A program made the position numbers and the translations under genes. A DNA stretch of 36,362 nucleotides from Leptolyngbyaceae cyanobacterium MO_188.B28 (lineage in GTDB: Bacteria > Cyanobacteriota > Cyanobacteriia > Phormidesmidales > Phormidesmidaceae), in assembly GCA_030065175.1 (NCBI GenBank), contig JASJDH010000011.1:1-36362 (forward strand), written 5' to 3'. Below the pieces are notes generated by a model, which did not search any database, was not told where the DNA came from, and worked only from the letters and a program-made list of their open reading frames with translations. This document shows, piece after piece, positions 23,343 to 32,035 of this stretch. How positions within the stretch are numbered: position 1 is the first letter of the stretch; every line of letters begins with the position of its first letter.

Positions 23343-25181
23343 ATGGGCAACTTAATCGGCGTATCGTTACAAGCAGGGAAATACACCCTAGAAAAGGAAA
23401 TTGGCCGGGGTGGATTTGGCATGACCTTTAGAGCGCGCCACAATCGCCTGGGGCAGATCGTGGTAATTAAAACCTTGCACGAAACTTGGTGGGACGCGCC
23501 TAATTTAAGTGAGCTACAACATCAATTTCAAGACGAAGCGCGTCGGTTGGCCCTCTGTGTACATCCCAATGTTGTCCGGGTTACCGATTTTTTTACGGAA
23601 GATAATCTGCCCTACATGGTGATGGATTATATTCCTGGTCGACCCCTTTCAGATATTGTTTTCCCGAACCATCCTCTATCGGAAGCTGAAGCGATTACCT
23701 ACATTGCTCAGATCGGATCGGCATTGAAGGCGGTGCATCAGAATGGTCTGCTGCATCGGGATGTCAAACCCCACAACATCATGGTGGATGATCGCTCAGG
23801 GGAAGCCGTCCTGATCGATTTTGGCATCGCCCGAGAGTTCAGCCGCGATCAAACCCAGACCCAAACCAGTTTTCTGTCAGCGGGGTATGCGCCGATTGAA
23901 CAATATTTGTCCCGAGCCAAACGGACGCCGGCTACTGATGTATATGGTTTAGCGGCGACGCTGTACTCTTTATTGACGGCGCAAGCGCCCATTGCATCCG
24001 TTTTGCGGCATCGTCAGCCGCTAAAATCTCCACGGGAATTTCGACCCGAGTTAAGTCCCGTTATTAGTCAGGTGGTGATGCGGGGCATGGCGCTAGAAAT
24101 CGATGACCGCCCCGCCAGTGTCGATGAATGGCTGGCTCTCTTTCCCCAAGCAAATGTCAAGGGCGGTCACGCCCAGACCGTTAGCACAGCCGCTCATTTG
24201 GGGGAAACGGCGGCGACTGTTGCAGTGGCGCCGGTTTATCACCCGAAAACAGGTGACTCCACCGGCGATTTGTCGCCGAATGGAGCCTCCGTCCGTCAAC
24301 TGCCGACAGAAACCGTCGCGGCCGCCGAACGCACCCGGAAGGGGAGCGGATGCGGCGGGGTCTTTTTAACGCTGACGATGATTTCTGCGATTGTTTTGGC
24401 GGCGCTTGGGTTTGGGGCGTATAGTTTATATCAGAAGGTGACCCAAGGCGTCTCTGGATGGATGGAGACGATCACGACTCAGGAGGGTCCAGAACCTAAC
24501 CGTAGCAGTCAGCCTAATGCCGCGCCAGACTTCCCTGTGGTGGAGCTGCCTAAAGATCCCACAGATCCCTTGGAGGCGAATCCTGATGAGACCTTAGAGA
24601 CGGATCCCGTCCTAAATTCTGAAGATCCTGGTGATGACCCTGCGGACCTACCGGTCGATATCCCTGAGATCGAATTACCCGTTTCTCAGCCTCAACCAAG
24701 CGGCCCTCTGCTGCTAGCCAGTACGGGCGATCCGGCAAATTCACGATCACAAGTCGGGGTGTCTGTTAATCAGGCCAAGCCGGTGCGGGGATTTTCTCCG
24801 GGGGCCCAAGAGAGTGAGATTCGGGAGTATTTAGGGGAGCCTGACCAGAGCGGAGAAGGCTATTGGCCGAATACGCGCACTGCGGTCTACGAAGTGACGC
24901 CCAATCGAGCCACGCTCGCCTATTTTTATGACCGAGACACTGGGCGGGTCCGCCAATCGGAAGCGGCGTTTTCTCAGTCGATGGATCGGTTGGCAATGCG
25001 AGTGGCGTTGGTTAATATGCTGAACGGCCGCTCTACCGAAGCGATTGAAACGGCCCTGGAGCAAGTGAGATCGCGCCGACTCAACCGCTATACCTTTGAA
25101 CAGGGTCCTTTCCGAGGGGTCATAGAGCGGAACCAATACGATCAAATCCATATCCAGATCTGGGAGGCTGATTTCCACTAA
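23343..25181 (+). CDS. transmembrane serine/threonine protein kinase
   Basis: About 612 residues from the ATG at 23343 (a TTG at 23325 is possible). The Hanks-type kinase domain spans about 14-270: GRGGFGMTF (P-loop, 21-29), Lys43 in VVIKTLH, catalytic HRDVKPHN (138-145), DFG (159-161) and a GYAPIEQY activation segment typical of cyanobacterial kinases. A Thr/Pro/Ala linker leads to one membrane span (about 338-362), then an Asp/Pro-rich stretch (about 385-460). The C-terminal domain (about 465-612), with ESEIREYLGEPDQSGEGYWP, is likely extracytoplasmic and I cannot name it. An FHA-domain penicillin-binding protein follows on the same strand. A dispersed repeat begins at its stop codon. Confidence 0.93.
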   Translation: MGNLIGVSLQAGKYTLEKEIGRGGFGMTFRARHNRLGQIVVIKTLHETWWDAPNLSELQHQFQDEARRLALCVHPNVVRVTDFFTEDNLPYMVMDYIPGRPLSDIVFPNHPLSEAEAITYIAQIGSALKAVHQNGLLHRDVKPHNIMVDDRSGEAVLIDFGIAREFSRDQTQTQTSFLSAGYAPIEQYLSRAKRTPATDVYGLAATLYSLLTAQAPIASVLRHRQPLKSPREFRPELSPVISQVVMRGMALEIDDRPASVDEWLALFPQANVKGGHAQTVSTAAHLGETAATVAVAPVYHPKTGDSTGDLSPNGASVRQLPTETVAAAERTRKGSGCGGVFLTLTMISAIVLAALGFGAYSLYQKVTQGVSGWMETITTQEGPEPNRSSQPNAAPDFPVVELPKDPTDPLEANPDETLETDPVLNSEDPGDDPADLPVDIPEIELPVSQPQPSGPLLLASTGDPANSRSQVGVSVNQAKPVRGFSPGAQESEIREYLGEPDQSGEGYWPNTRTAVYEVTPNRATLAYFYDRDTGRVRQSEAAFSQSMDRLAMRVALVNMLNGRSTEAIETALEQVRSRRLNRYTFEQGPFRGVIERNQYDQIHIQIWEADFH

Positions 25182-25262
25182 GGGATCTGTGGATAATTAA
25201 CATCCCATCTATCCATCCACCCATCTACCCATCCACTGCCTATTACTGGGCCTTGATTTTGA
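25181..25262 (+). repeat. dispersed 82-bp intergenic element, copy C
   Basis: It starts with AGGGATCTG at the last base of the kinase stop codon, runs through TTAACATCCCATC and octamers of the type ATCTACCC, and ends CTGGGCCTTGATTTTGA. It is gap-free and about 84% identical to copy B (19041-19122, minus). It has the same sense as the gene it follows. Confidence 0.85.
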
Positions 25263-25514
25263 TGCAAATTTCTAAACCGTGATCATCCCACTGCTACTCT
25301 GTTGAGTGAGATGATTTTTCTTAAAACTGTCTGATTCAACTGGAATTCATGGTGGTTGCGATTAGAATAGGTCGATAGATATAGCCCCTCATTGTCGAGT
25401 GATCGTCACCCGGCAAGAGCCAGCAACCGGATTAAGCTTCTTTAGAGCCCCTACCCCTCTTTTTTACGCCGATTTTGTCTCAGTTTATACATTTAGGTTT
25501 ACCATGCCTTTCGC
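25182..25514. other. intergenic region between the kinase and the FHA-PBP gene
   Basis: The first 80 bp are the dispersed element. The rest shows no gene. Just before the PBP start, a four-codon frame ATGCCTTTCGCATGA (25504-25518) ends in a stop that overlaps the PBP ATG. It should contain the PBP promoter if the gene is not read through from the kinase. Confidence 0.5.
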
Positions 25515-27776
25515 ATGAGTCTCCCCAAGCCGCCAAACCCACAAAAAACCTTTCTTAGCGCCCTTACCCAGGCGTTTCAGACTGTCCACGCCAAAGTTGA
25601 TTTCTCTAAGCTCGCCTTGAAGTCTGGGGCTCGAATCCCTGAACTGTGGATCGAAGAGGCTGATAAACGAGAAGTCTATCCCCTATTGGGAGAACGCTAC
25701 GTTTTGGGACGGAGTTCCAAACTGTGCGATATTGTGGTCCGTAATCGGTTGGTGAGTCAGATCCATGTCTCCCTCACCCGCGATCGCCAGAACCCGAGGA
25801 ATTCTTTTGTCATTCGGGATGAAAAATCCACCAACGGACTCTATCGCGGTAAGAAACGCCTCTCTTCTAAAGTCCTAAAGCATGGCGATGTGTTAACGTT
25901 GGGGCCGACAGAATTGGCGGATGCGGTGACGGTTCGCTATGTCGATCCGCCGCCTTGGTATGTTCGTGCGCCGCGATATGGCCTCTATGGAGTGACGGGC
26001 TTCACGGCCTTGGCGGTGGTGTGGATTGTCGGGGTTGAATGGCCCAAAATTAAGGTGCGCCCGTTGCCAGAGTCCGTGCAAGGCCCGGTGATCGTCTACG
26101 CCAATCAGAACAATCGGGCAGTGCCGCTGCGATCGCCCCGTAGTCAAGCCCATATTGAGCAGCCGCGACTCTCCAACTTTTCCCCCTACTTGCCCAAAGC
26201 GGTGATTGCATCTGAGGACTCTCGCTATCACTGGCATTTAGGGGTCGACCCGATCGGCGTACTGCGGGCGTTGGTGACTAATATTCGCGGCGGTGAAATT
26301 CGGGAAGGGGGCAGCACCTTAACTCAACAGTTGGCCCGTAGTATTTATCGAGACTATGTCGGCACCGAAGATTCAGCGGGGCGAAAAATTCGGGAGGCGA
26401 TTGTCGCCCTGAAGTTAGAAACCTTCTACAGTAAGAATTTTTTGCTGCGGACCTATTTAAATCGGGTGTATTTGGGCAGCGATCTGTATGGATTTGAAGA
26501 TGCGGCCCAATTCTACTTCGATAAATCAGCCAAGGAGGTGAACTTATCAGAAGCCGCCACCTTGGCGGGGATTTTGCCGGCGCCCAATGCGTTTAATCCT
26601 GTACAAGACTATCAAGCGGCGGTGGAGTACCGCGATCGCGTCCTCAGTCGAATGGCGACTCTAGGCATGGTTAGCGCCGAAGATGCGCGGCGTGCGCGGC
26701 GATCTCGCATTGAGATTAGCCCCGAAGCAGAGGAAGAGCTGCAGAGCACTCGCGCTCCCTACTTTTATGGCTATATTTTCGATGAATTAGAGACTGTGCT
26801 GGGCGCTCAATTAGCCAGAGAAGGGAGTTTTATCGTCGAAACTGGCTTAGATTTAGACCTGCAAGCGTTAGCAGAGACGTCTGTGGGAGACTTTATCAGA
26901 GCTTCGGGGACGCCGCTGGGATTTTCTCAAGGCGCGCTGGTGACGCTGGATACCGCCAGCGGCGAAGTGTTGGCGCTGGTGGGGGGGGCTGACTATCAAG
27001 CCAGTCAGTTCAACCGGGCCACCCAGGCCTTTCGCCAGCCCGGGTCGACGTTTAAGATCTTCACCTACGCCACAGCTTTGGAGAAGGGGTTTTCTCTAGG
27101 GCGAACCTATTCTTGCCAAGGACTTGATTGGCGAGGACAGTTTTTCCAAGGTTGCCGTTCCGGTAGTCAGGGCTTGAATATGTCTACCGGTATGGCTCGT
27201 TCTGAAAATGTCGTTGCGCTGAGAATTGCGCAGGATGTGGGGCTCAAGGATATTGTGGCTACGGCGCGCCGGTTGGGAATTCGGTCCGATCTCAATGCAG
27301 TACCGGGACTGGTGCTGGGCGGCAGTGAGGTGACGCCGCTGGAAATCACTGGCGCTTTTGGCGCGATCGCCAATGCGGGCGTCTGGAATCGACCCCATGG
27401 CATTAAACGGGTTTTAGACAGCAGTGACTGCGCTCAACCCAGTGATATTCAAACCTGCCGAGTCATCTACGATTTTTCCAAAACCGGTGACTTTAATCAA
27501 GCTGTCATGTCCGCCAACGTCGCCCGGGTCATGACGGGCTTGTTGCAGGGGGTAGTGAAAGAGGGAACAGGGCGAGCCGCCTTCTTGGGGCGGGGTGAAG
27601 CTGGAAAAACAGGCACTACGAACGATAGTCGCGATCTGTGGTTCATTGGCTACATTCCTCGCAACCAGATGGTCACTGGCGTTTGGTTGGGGAATGATGA
27701 TAACTCTCCGACCAGCGGGAGTAGTGTTCAGGCGGCTCAGCTTTGGGGCAATTATATGAGTCAGGCGATCCCGTAA
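25515..27776 (+). CDS. class A penicillin-binding protein with N-terminal FHA domain
   Basis: A 753-residue bifunctional peptidoglycan synthase. A cytoplasmic FHA domain spans about 45-145, with the phosphothreonine-binding residues in GRSS (65-68), SQIH (81-84) and STNG (105-108). One membrane span (about 156-174) follows, then the GT51 glycosyltransferase domain with catalytic Glu234 in ASEDS and EGGSTLTQQLAR (264-275). The transpeptidase domain has STFK (511-514, nucleophile Ser511), SEN (563-565) and KTGTT near 697. An FHA domain on a PBP implies control by a Thr kinase, and a transmembrane Ser/Thr kinase is the gene upstream. The ribosome site is weak. The convergent FecR gene ends 9 bp away. 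Confidence 0.96.
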   Translation: MSLPKPPNPQKTFLSALTQAFQTVHAKVDFSKLALKSGARIPELWIEEADKREVYPLLGERYVLGRSSKLCDIVVRNRLVSQIHVSLTRDRQNPRNSFVIRDEKSTNGLYRGKKRLSSKVLKHGDVLTLGPTELADAVTVRYVDPPPWYVRAPRYGLYGVTGFTALAVVWIVGVEWPKIKVRPLPESVQGPVIVYANQNNRAVPLRSPRSQAHIEQPRLSNFSPYLPKAVIASEDSRYHWHLGVDPIGVLRALVTNIRGGEIREGGSTLTQQLARSIYRDYVGTEDSAGRKIREAIVALKLETFYSKNFLLRTYLNRVYLGSDLYGFEDAAQFYFDKSAKEVNLSEAATLAGILPAPNAFNPVQDYQAAVEYRDRVLSRMATLGMVSAEDARRARRSRIEISPEAEEELQSTRAPYFYGYIFDELETVLGAQLAREGSFIVETGLDLDLQALAETSVGDFIRASGTPLGFSQGALVTLDTASGEVLALVGGADYQASQFNRATQAFRQPGSTFKIFTYATALEKGFSLGRTYSCQGLDWRGQFFQGCRSGSQGLNMSTGMARSENVVALRIAQDVGLKDIVATARRLGIRSDLNAVPGLVLGGSEVTPLEITGAFGAIANAGVWNRPHGIKRVLDSSDCAQPSDIQTCRVIYDFSKTGDFNQAVMSANVARVMTGLLQGVVKEGTGRAAFLGRGEAGKTGTTNDSRDLWFIGYIPRNQMVTGVWLGNDDNSPTSGSSVQAAQLWGNYMSQAIP

Positions 27777-27785
27777 GGCAGCCCT

Positions 27786-28760
27786 CTAGTCGTTGCCATC
27801 GATCTCTCGGACTCGGATTCGATAGTTTCTCTCTTCCCCTAAAGGATTCCGGACTAAGACCCTTAAATAGGGCCGATTGTAGGCTTGAGGAATGCTGACG
27901 TCAATGGCGCCGATGCGGCTGACATTGACTTCTTCCCCGTTGATCAAGACTGAATTAGCAGGGTCCACACTGGCTAATAATTCGACTCTCCTTCCTAATC
28001 GCCGCCAGCGTATATTCTGCAAACGCAATTCCCGATCAATCGGTCGCGGCGGAGTTGGGGGATGGCCGGGAATAATCACCGAAGCAAAGCCTGCATCAAC
28101 CAGGACAGCCCGTCCTTGGGCGTTGGCTTCTACGGCGCCTTCTAAGGTGGCGATTCCTGTTTTTCCAGTGGGATCAACGCTGACGCCGAATTCGGTGCCG
28201 CGCACGCCAGCGATGCCGCTTGGGGTTTGGATTTCTAACCGACTGTTGGGATGGGAGAATGGGCGAACTTGTAATCTTGCTTGACCCTGGCTCACATCTA
28301 GAATGGTCACCCGAGCGCCATCAGAAAGCACCGATAACCGTCTGACTTGCAAGTCTGTATTTTCCGCCACTCTGACGACGCCAATGCCCGTATCGATATT
28401 CAAGATCGAGGTTGAGCGGCCTGCGGTTGCTATTCCCTGGCCGACGGATCCGAGGCGATCGCCCACTCTGGCGGGTCGGTTTTGGTTCCCTTTGTAGGTG
28501 ACGTTTCCTCGGATCTGCTGCACTTCCAACCAGCGTTGATCCGACGTGACTCTAATTTCTTGAGCGACCGAGGGGGCGAGATTACCCAGCAACGCGCCCA
28601 GAAAAATAGATAGGCCTAAAGCGGTTTGGGCGAGTCTTTGTCGGTAGGGATTTCCATCGGTTTGCTGGTTGGAGGATGCCGACCTGAGGGGAGCTAAGCT
28701 CGCTCGATCCGCCTGTATGGAGGGTGCATTCGCCAATCTTGTCGTGTGTCGATGATGCAT
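27786..28760 (-). CDS. FecR-domain protein, exported
   Basis: About 324 residues from the ATG at 28760; GTG 28766 and TTG 28781 are alternatives and no ribosome site decides. An unusually long polar N-terminal region (about 45 residues) precedes the signal hydrophobic stretch (TALGLSIFLGALLGNLA), with likely cleavage after SVAQ. The FecR domain (about 75-210) includes ILDVSQGQARLQV and the hallmark IQTPSGIAGVRGTEFGVSVD. The C-terminal 90 residues are basic and beta-rich, ending with ESRI-like Ig-type sequence (VLVRNPLGEERNYRIRVRE). In many cyanobacteria such FecR proteins are not tied to iron uptake, and no sigma factor or TonB receptor is nearby. Function unknown. Confidence 0.85.
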   Translation of the reverse strand: MHHRHTTRLANAPSIQADRASLAPLRSASSNQQTDGNPYRQRLAQTALGLSIFLGALLGNLAPSVAQEIRVTSDQRWLEVQQIRGNVTYKGNQNRPARVGDRLGSVGQGIATAGRSTSILNIDTGIGVVRVAENTDLQVRRLSVLSDGARVTILDVSQGQARLQVRPFSHPNSRLEIQTPSGIAGVRGTEFGVSVDPTGKTGIATLEGAVEANAQGRAVLVDAGFASVIIPGHPPTPPRPIDRELRLQNIRWRRLGRRVELLASVDPANSVLINGEEVNVSRIGAIDVSIPQAYNRPYLRVLVRNPLGEERNYRIRVREIDGND

Positions 28761-29206
28761 AGTCACAGATAACGCTCCCAATTAATTGCGCAGTCGAAAA
28801 ATTGAATCGAGACTGTAGTCTAGAGTCTGTATTCCCAGATGCCTTATTCAAGGTGTCTGGCATAGAATGCCCTGCTTTTTCCCCGAAATCGCTCCAGATG
28901 AAGCTGCGCCAATACTCTGACAGTTTGAGGAAAAATCGCGGAAAAAGTCCAGCCAGGATTTATACATCAGGGTGTCTGGCAACTATGATTGTGTCGCCAA
29001 AATTAAAAGGATAATTTACGACCAGAGTAAATACCTTCCACTACGTCTTCTGGTGGAATCAGTAGGTTCACGGTCATTTTTGGGATTTTGTTACATAAAT
29101 TTGTTACTTAAAGAATTGATGGAATGGTCTATTCCATCATCCGTCTAGTTTTTGGGGGCTTGTATTCATTAGACATCCAATTCGTTCAGGTCTATCCACT
29201 CCTGCG
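28761..29206. other. intergenic region between nurA-like and FecR genes
   Basis: No coding frame is convincing. GGTGTCTGGCA occurs twice (about 28852 and 28971). A 9-bp hairpin, TGATGGAAT/ATTCCATCA, lies at 29117-29139, with a T run about 10 nt to its right on the plus strand. It should include the promoter of the FecR gene. Confidence 0.45.
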
Positions 29207-30376
29207 CTATCGTCGTCGGACTTTGCTGACCATTTTTCGGGAAAGCCTGAGGTTAAGCCCCTCTTGGGCGGCCCAGTCCTGTAGCATGCGGTAGAAAATT
29301 TGCCGATCTTGGGTTTGCAGAACGGCGGTTTGGTCAGCGGTTTCAATCACATAGGGGTATCCTCCGCCGATAATCACTTCGGCGCGAACCCAATCTACGA
29401 CCTGATCGAGCAGCCCCGCCTCCCAAATCCAACGGGGAATTTCTAGCCGGGCTGGATACCCCTCACGGGTTGTTTTGAGATAGGTAAAGGTAATCTGATC
29501 GCGCTGTTCCTGGTATGTGTCTAAAATGCCTCCCCGTTCACATTGAAAGAGCGGGGTGCGATCGCCCCATTCCATGAATTGGTTCAGGACTTGAGCGTCA
29601 TGGACGGCGTCTGATTCAGGCAATTGATAGACCTGTTGCAGGAGGGTTGTGAGGTCATGGGCGTAAGACGTGTCAATATATCCCACCAGTGGGGTGCGAT
29701 GTTTTTCGCTGGTCCGCAGTAGCGCCAGCAGACACCGTCGATAAGCTTGGCGTGTGGTGTCGTCAAAGGCCTCCGCGAAAGTGGCGATTAGCGACCCATC
29801 AAAGAAAACTAGGCTGCGGCTTGGATCAGCAACCGATTCGATATACTGCGCCAATCGTTGCGTTTCCATTTCAAATCGGCGCACATTGACTCGCCGATCA
29901 ACGGGCTCGTTGCTCTGGCCAGCTTGGAGGTCAACCGGCGTCATCACATCTAGCTGGATATCTTTTTCATAGCCGCCTGCCCGATCGTGTCGATTCTCAA
30001 ACCATCCAATCTGCACAAGCGCTACTGGGATAGAAAAATCTTTACTGGGAAAGATTTGTGACCCATCCACCGCAAATGTGGTGACGCCTGTTAAGAGATC
30101 GCGCACCCAGGCTAAACTCTCCTCTCGATTCCGCCACTTCAGTTGAGGGCTCAGTATTCCCTTCTGGGTTTCTGCAAAGGTCTCTATGGGACGGCCCCCT
30201 AAACCATTTGGCTTGTCGGCCAGCAGATGGAGGCGTTCCGACTGCGGTTGCCGAGCAAAGTCAATCCAGGCGTTTCGATATTGTTGTAAATCCTTTAAGG
30301 CTGTTCGGTCAAAACGCGCGAAATCAGCTCGTTTGGCCTGTAGAATGGCTTGAATTTGTGAGGGTTTGAGGGACAT
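29207..30376 (-). CDS. NurA-domain nuclease
   Basis: A 389-residue protein with a NurA nuclease fold. FAVDGSQIFPS (Asp104) and LVFFDGSLIATF (Asp193) are the two conserved metal-binding Asp motifs, and HDAQVLNQFMEWGDRTPLF and a C-terminal VIETADQTAVLQTQDRQIFY complete the domain. In archaea NurA is a 5'-3' exonuclease that resects DNA ends with the HerA translocase. No HerA is next to this gene, which stands alone on the strand. A degenerate A/T heptamer-type repeat lies just upstream of its ATG, and no ribosome site is visible. Confidence 0.88.
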   Translation of the reverse strand: MSLKPSQIQAILQAKRADFARFDRTALKDLQQYRNAWIDFARQPQSERLHLLADKPNGLGGRPIETFAETQKGILSPQLKWRNREESLAWVRDLLTGVTTFAVDGSQIFPSKDFSIPVALVQIGWFENRHDRAGGYEKDIQLDVMTPVDLQAGQSNEPVDRRVNVRRFEMETQRLAQYIESVADPSRSLVFFDGSLIATFAEAFDDTTRQAYRRCLLALLRTSEKHRTPLVGYIDTSYAHDLTTLLQQVYQLPESDAVHDAQVLNQFMEWGDRTPLFQCERGGILDTYQEQRDQITFTYLKTTREGYPARLEIPRWIWEAGLLDQVVDWVRAEVIIGGGYPYVIETADQTAVLQTQDRQIFYRMLQDWAAQEGLNLRLSRKMVSKVRRR

Positions 30377-30386
30377 GAAGGAGAGG

Positions 30387-30420
30387 AATTTGGGATTTTG
30401 AATTTTAGATTTTGGATGGG
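30387..30420. repeat. degenerate GATTTT-type short tandem repeat
   Basis: Successive units GGGATTTT, GAATTTTA and GATTTTGG lie 11-44 nt upstream of the nurA-like start. Degenerate heptamer repeats of this kind are common in cyanobacterial intergenic DNA. Confidence 0.65.
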
Positions 30421-30677
30421 GAGACTTGTTAGATTTGAAGGGGAAAAGGGTGGTCTCTCAGATCCCAATTGGCGCCTACAATGGGTTCGATAGAGTAGGT
30501 CAAATATACTATTTTTATTAAATAATTCCAATCAATTCTATTGATGCACTCATAGTCTAGGTGTCGACATGTAAATGAATGTTGCAATTGGATTACAAGT
30601 TTTCAGCTGGCTAAAATGGGGCAAACCTGCGTGATACTATGCTTTTCGTAGCTTTAGTATGATCTGGAGAAAAATCC
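30421..30677. other. divergent promoter region between nurA-like gene and chlP
   Basis: The region is AT-rich and has no gene. It should carry the chlP promoter. The ribosome site for chlP is GGAG at about 30665-30668. The direct repeat GTTGCAAT / GATTACAA at 30581-30598 was checked as a light-response element and not accepted. Confidence 0.45.
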
Positions 30678-31901
30678 TTGGCACTTCGGGTTGCGGTTGT
30701 TGGATCAGGTCCGGCAGGCTCCTCTGCTGCTGAGACATTAGTAAAAGCAGGTATCGAAACCTATTTATTCGAACGCAAGTTAGATAATGCAAAGCCATGC
30801 GGCGGAGCAATCCCTCTCTGTATGGTGGATGAGTTTGATTTGCCTGCCGAGATCATCGATCGCCGCGTGCGGAAGATGAAGATGATCTCGCCGTCTAATG
30901 TTGAAGTAAATATTGGCGGCACGCTGAAGGATCACGAATATATCGGCATGTGTCGTCGCGAGGTCTTAGATGGTTTCCTGCGGGATCGGGCCACTGATCT
31001 GGGGGCGCATCTGATTAATGGAACAGTTCATAAGCTAGAAATTCCAAGCAACGGTAAGGATCCTTACATCCTCCACTACGCCGATCACTCTAACGGGAGT
31101 CTGACGGGAACCAATAAAACTCTCAAAGTCGATCTTGTAATCGGCGCTGATGGGGCTAATTCTCGCGTTGCGAAAGCGATTGACGCCGGGGATTATAATT
31201 ACGCGATCGCCTTCCAAGAGCGCATTCGCCTCCCCGATGACAAGATGGAATACTACCAAGAATTGGCTGAGATGTATGTGGGAGATGATGTCTCTCCTGA
31301 TTTCTACGCCTGGGTTTTCCCTAAGTATGATCACGTCGCCGTCGGCACGGGCACCATGCGGGTCAACCAAGCAAAGATTAAGCAGCTTCAGGCGGGTATT
31401 CGCGCCCGCGCAGCGAAGCGGCTTGAGGGAGGAGAGATTATCAAAGTTGAAGCTCATCCCATTCCTGAACATCCCAGGCCTCGTCGCGTGGTTGGCCGGG
31501 TCGCCCTGGTGGGTGACGCTGCAGGCACCGTCACCAAATCTTCTGGGGAAGGCATTTACTTTGCAGCTAAATCGGCGCGTATGTGCGCCGAAACCATTGT
31601 GGAATTTTCCAATAATGGCGCTCGAGTACCTTCAGAAGCCGATTTGAAAGTGTATCTCAAGCGGTGGGATAAGAAGTACGCCATGACCTATAAGGTTCTG
31701 GATATTATGCAACGGGTGTTCTACACCTCGAATCCGTCCCGAGAGGCTTTCGTGGAAATGTGCGCTGATCTGGATGTTCAAAAAATGACGTTTGACAGCT
31801 ATCTTTATAAGACAGTTGTTCCAGTGGGGCCGATTACTCAGCTCAAGCTGACGGCTAAAACTGTGGGCAGTTTGTTGCGGGGATACGCGTTAGCGCCCTA
31901 A
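30678..31901 (+). CDS. chlP: geranylgeranyl reductase ChlP
   Basis: A 407-residue flavoprotein that reduces the geranylgeranyl chain to phytyl for chlorophyll, tocopherol and phylloquinone synthesis. The FAD-binding VAVVGSGPAGSSAAETLV is at the N terminus; FERKLDNAKPCGGAIPLCM, VIGADGANSRVAKAIDAGDY, FYAWVFPKYDHVAVGTGTM and GDAAGTVTKSSGEGIYFAA are the family's conserved blocks. Initiation is TTG at 30678 with GGAG 9 nt before it; a nearby ATG at 30660 is in another frame. It is a single gene ending in a strong hairpin terminator shared with the convergent rpaA. Confidence 0.97.
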   Translation: MALRVAVVGSGPAGSSAAETLVKAGIETYLFERKLDNAKPCGGAIPLCMVDEFDLPAEIIDRRVRKMKMISPSNVEVNIGGTLKDHEYIGMCRREVLDGFLRDRATDLGAHLINGTVHKLEIPSNGKDPYILHYADHSNGSLTGTNKTLKVDLVIGADGANSRVAKAIDAGDYNYAIAFQERIRLPDDKMEYYQELAEMYVGDDVSPDFYAWVFPKYDHVAVGTGTMRVNQAKIKQLQAGIRARAAKRLEGGEIIKVEAHPIPEHPRPRRVVGRVALVGDAAGTVTKSSGEGIYFAAKSARMCAETIVEFSNNGARVPSEADLKVYLKRWDKKYAMTYKVLDIMQRVFYTSNPSREAFVEMCADLDVQKMTFDSYLYKTVVPVGPITQLKLTAKTVGSLLRGYALAP

Positions 31902-31919
31902 GGCGAAGAAGGATACGAA

Positions 31920-31966
31920 AAAAAGCTGGGGGTCTGTAAATATCAGACCCCCAGCTTTTTCTTTTG
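31920..31966. terminator. bidirectional intrinsic terminator between chlP and rpaA
   Basis: A perfect 17-bp inverted repeat (31920-31936 with 31944-31960; arm core AGCTGGGGGTCTG) has a 7-nt loop. The arms end in A and T runs, so both strands have the hairpin-plus-U-tract form. It lies 18 bp after the chlP stop and 56 bp beyond the rpaA stop. Confidence 0.95.
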
Positions 31967-32007
31967 AGCGCCGTCTTTCCGAAGCTGAGAAGAAAATGAC
32001 TTAAGCG

Positions 32008-32035
32008 CTTATCTGCTCAAGTACTTATCTGCTCA
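32008..32035 (-). repeat. 16-bp-period tandem duplication spanning the rpaA stop codon
   Basis: On the minus strand TGAGCAGATAAG occurs twice, 16 bp apart. The first copy encodes the final Glu-Gln-Ile-Ser of RpaA; the stop TGA is the start of the second copy. Confidence 0.8.

Noticed and set aside
30581-30598. HLR1-like light-response direct repeat upstream of chlP
   Set aside because: The two TTACA-type half-sites have mismatches and the spacer is one base too long for the HLR1 consensus bound by RpaB.
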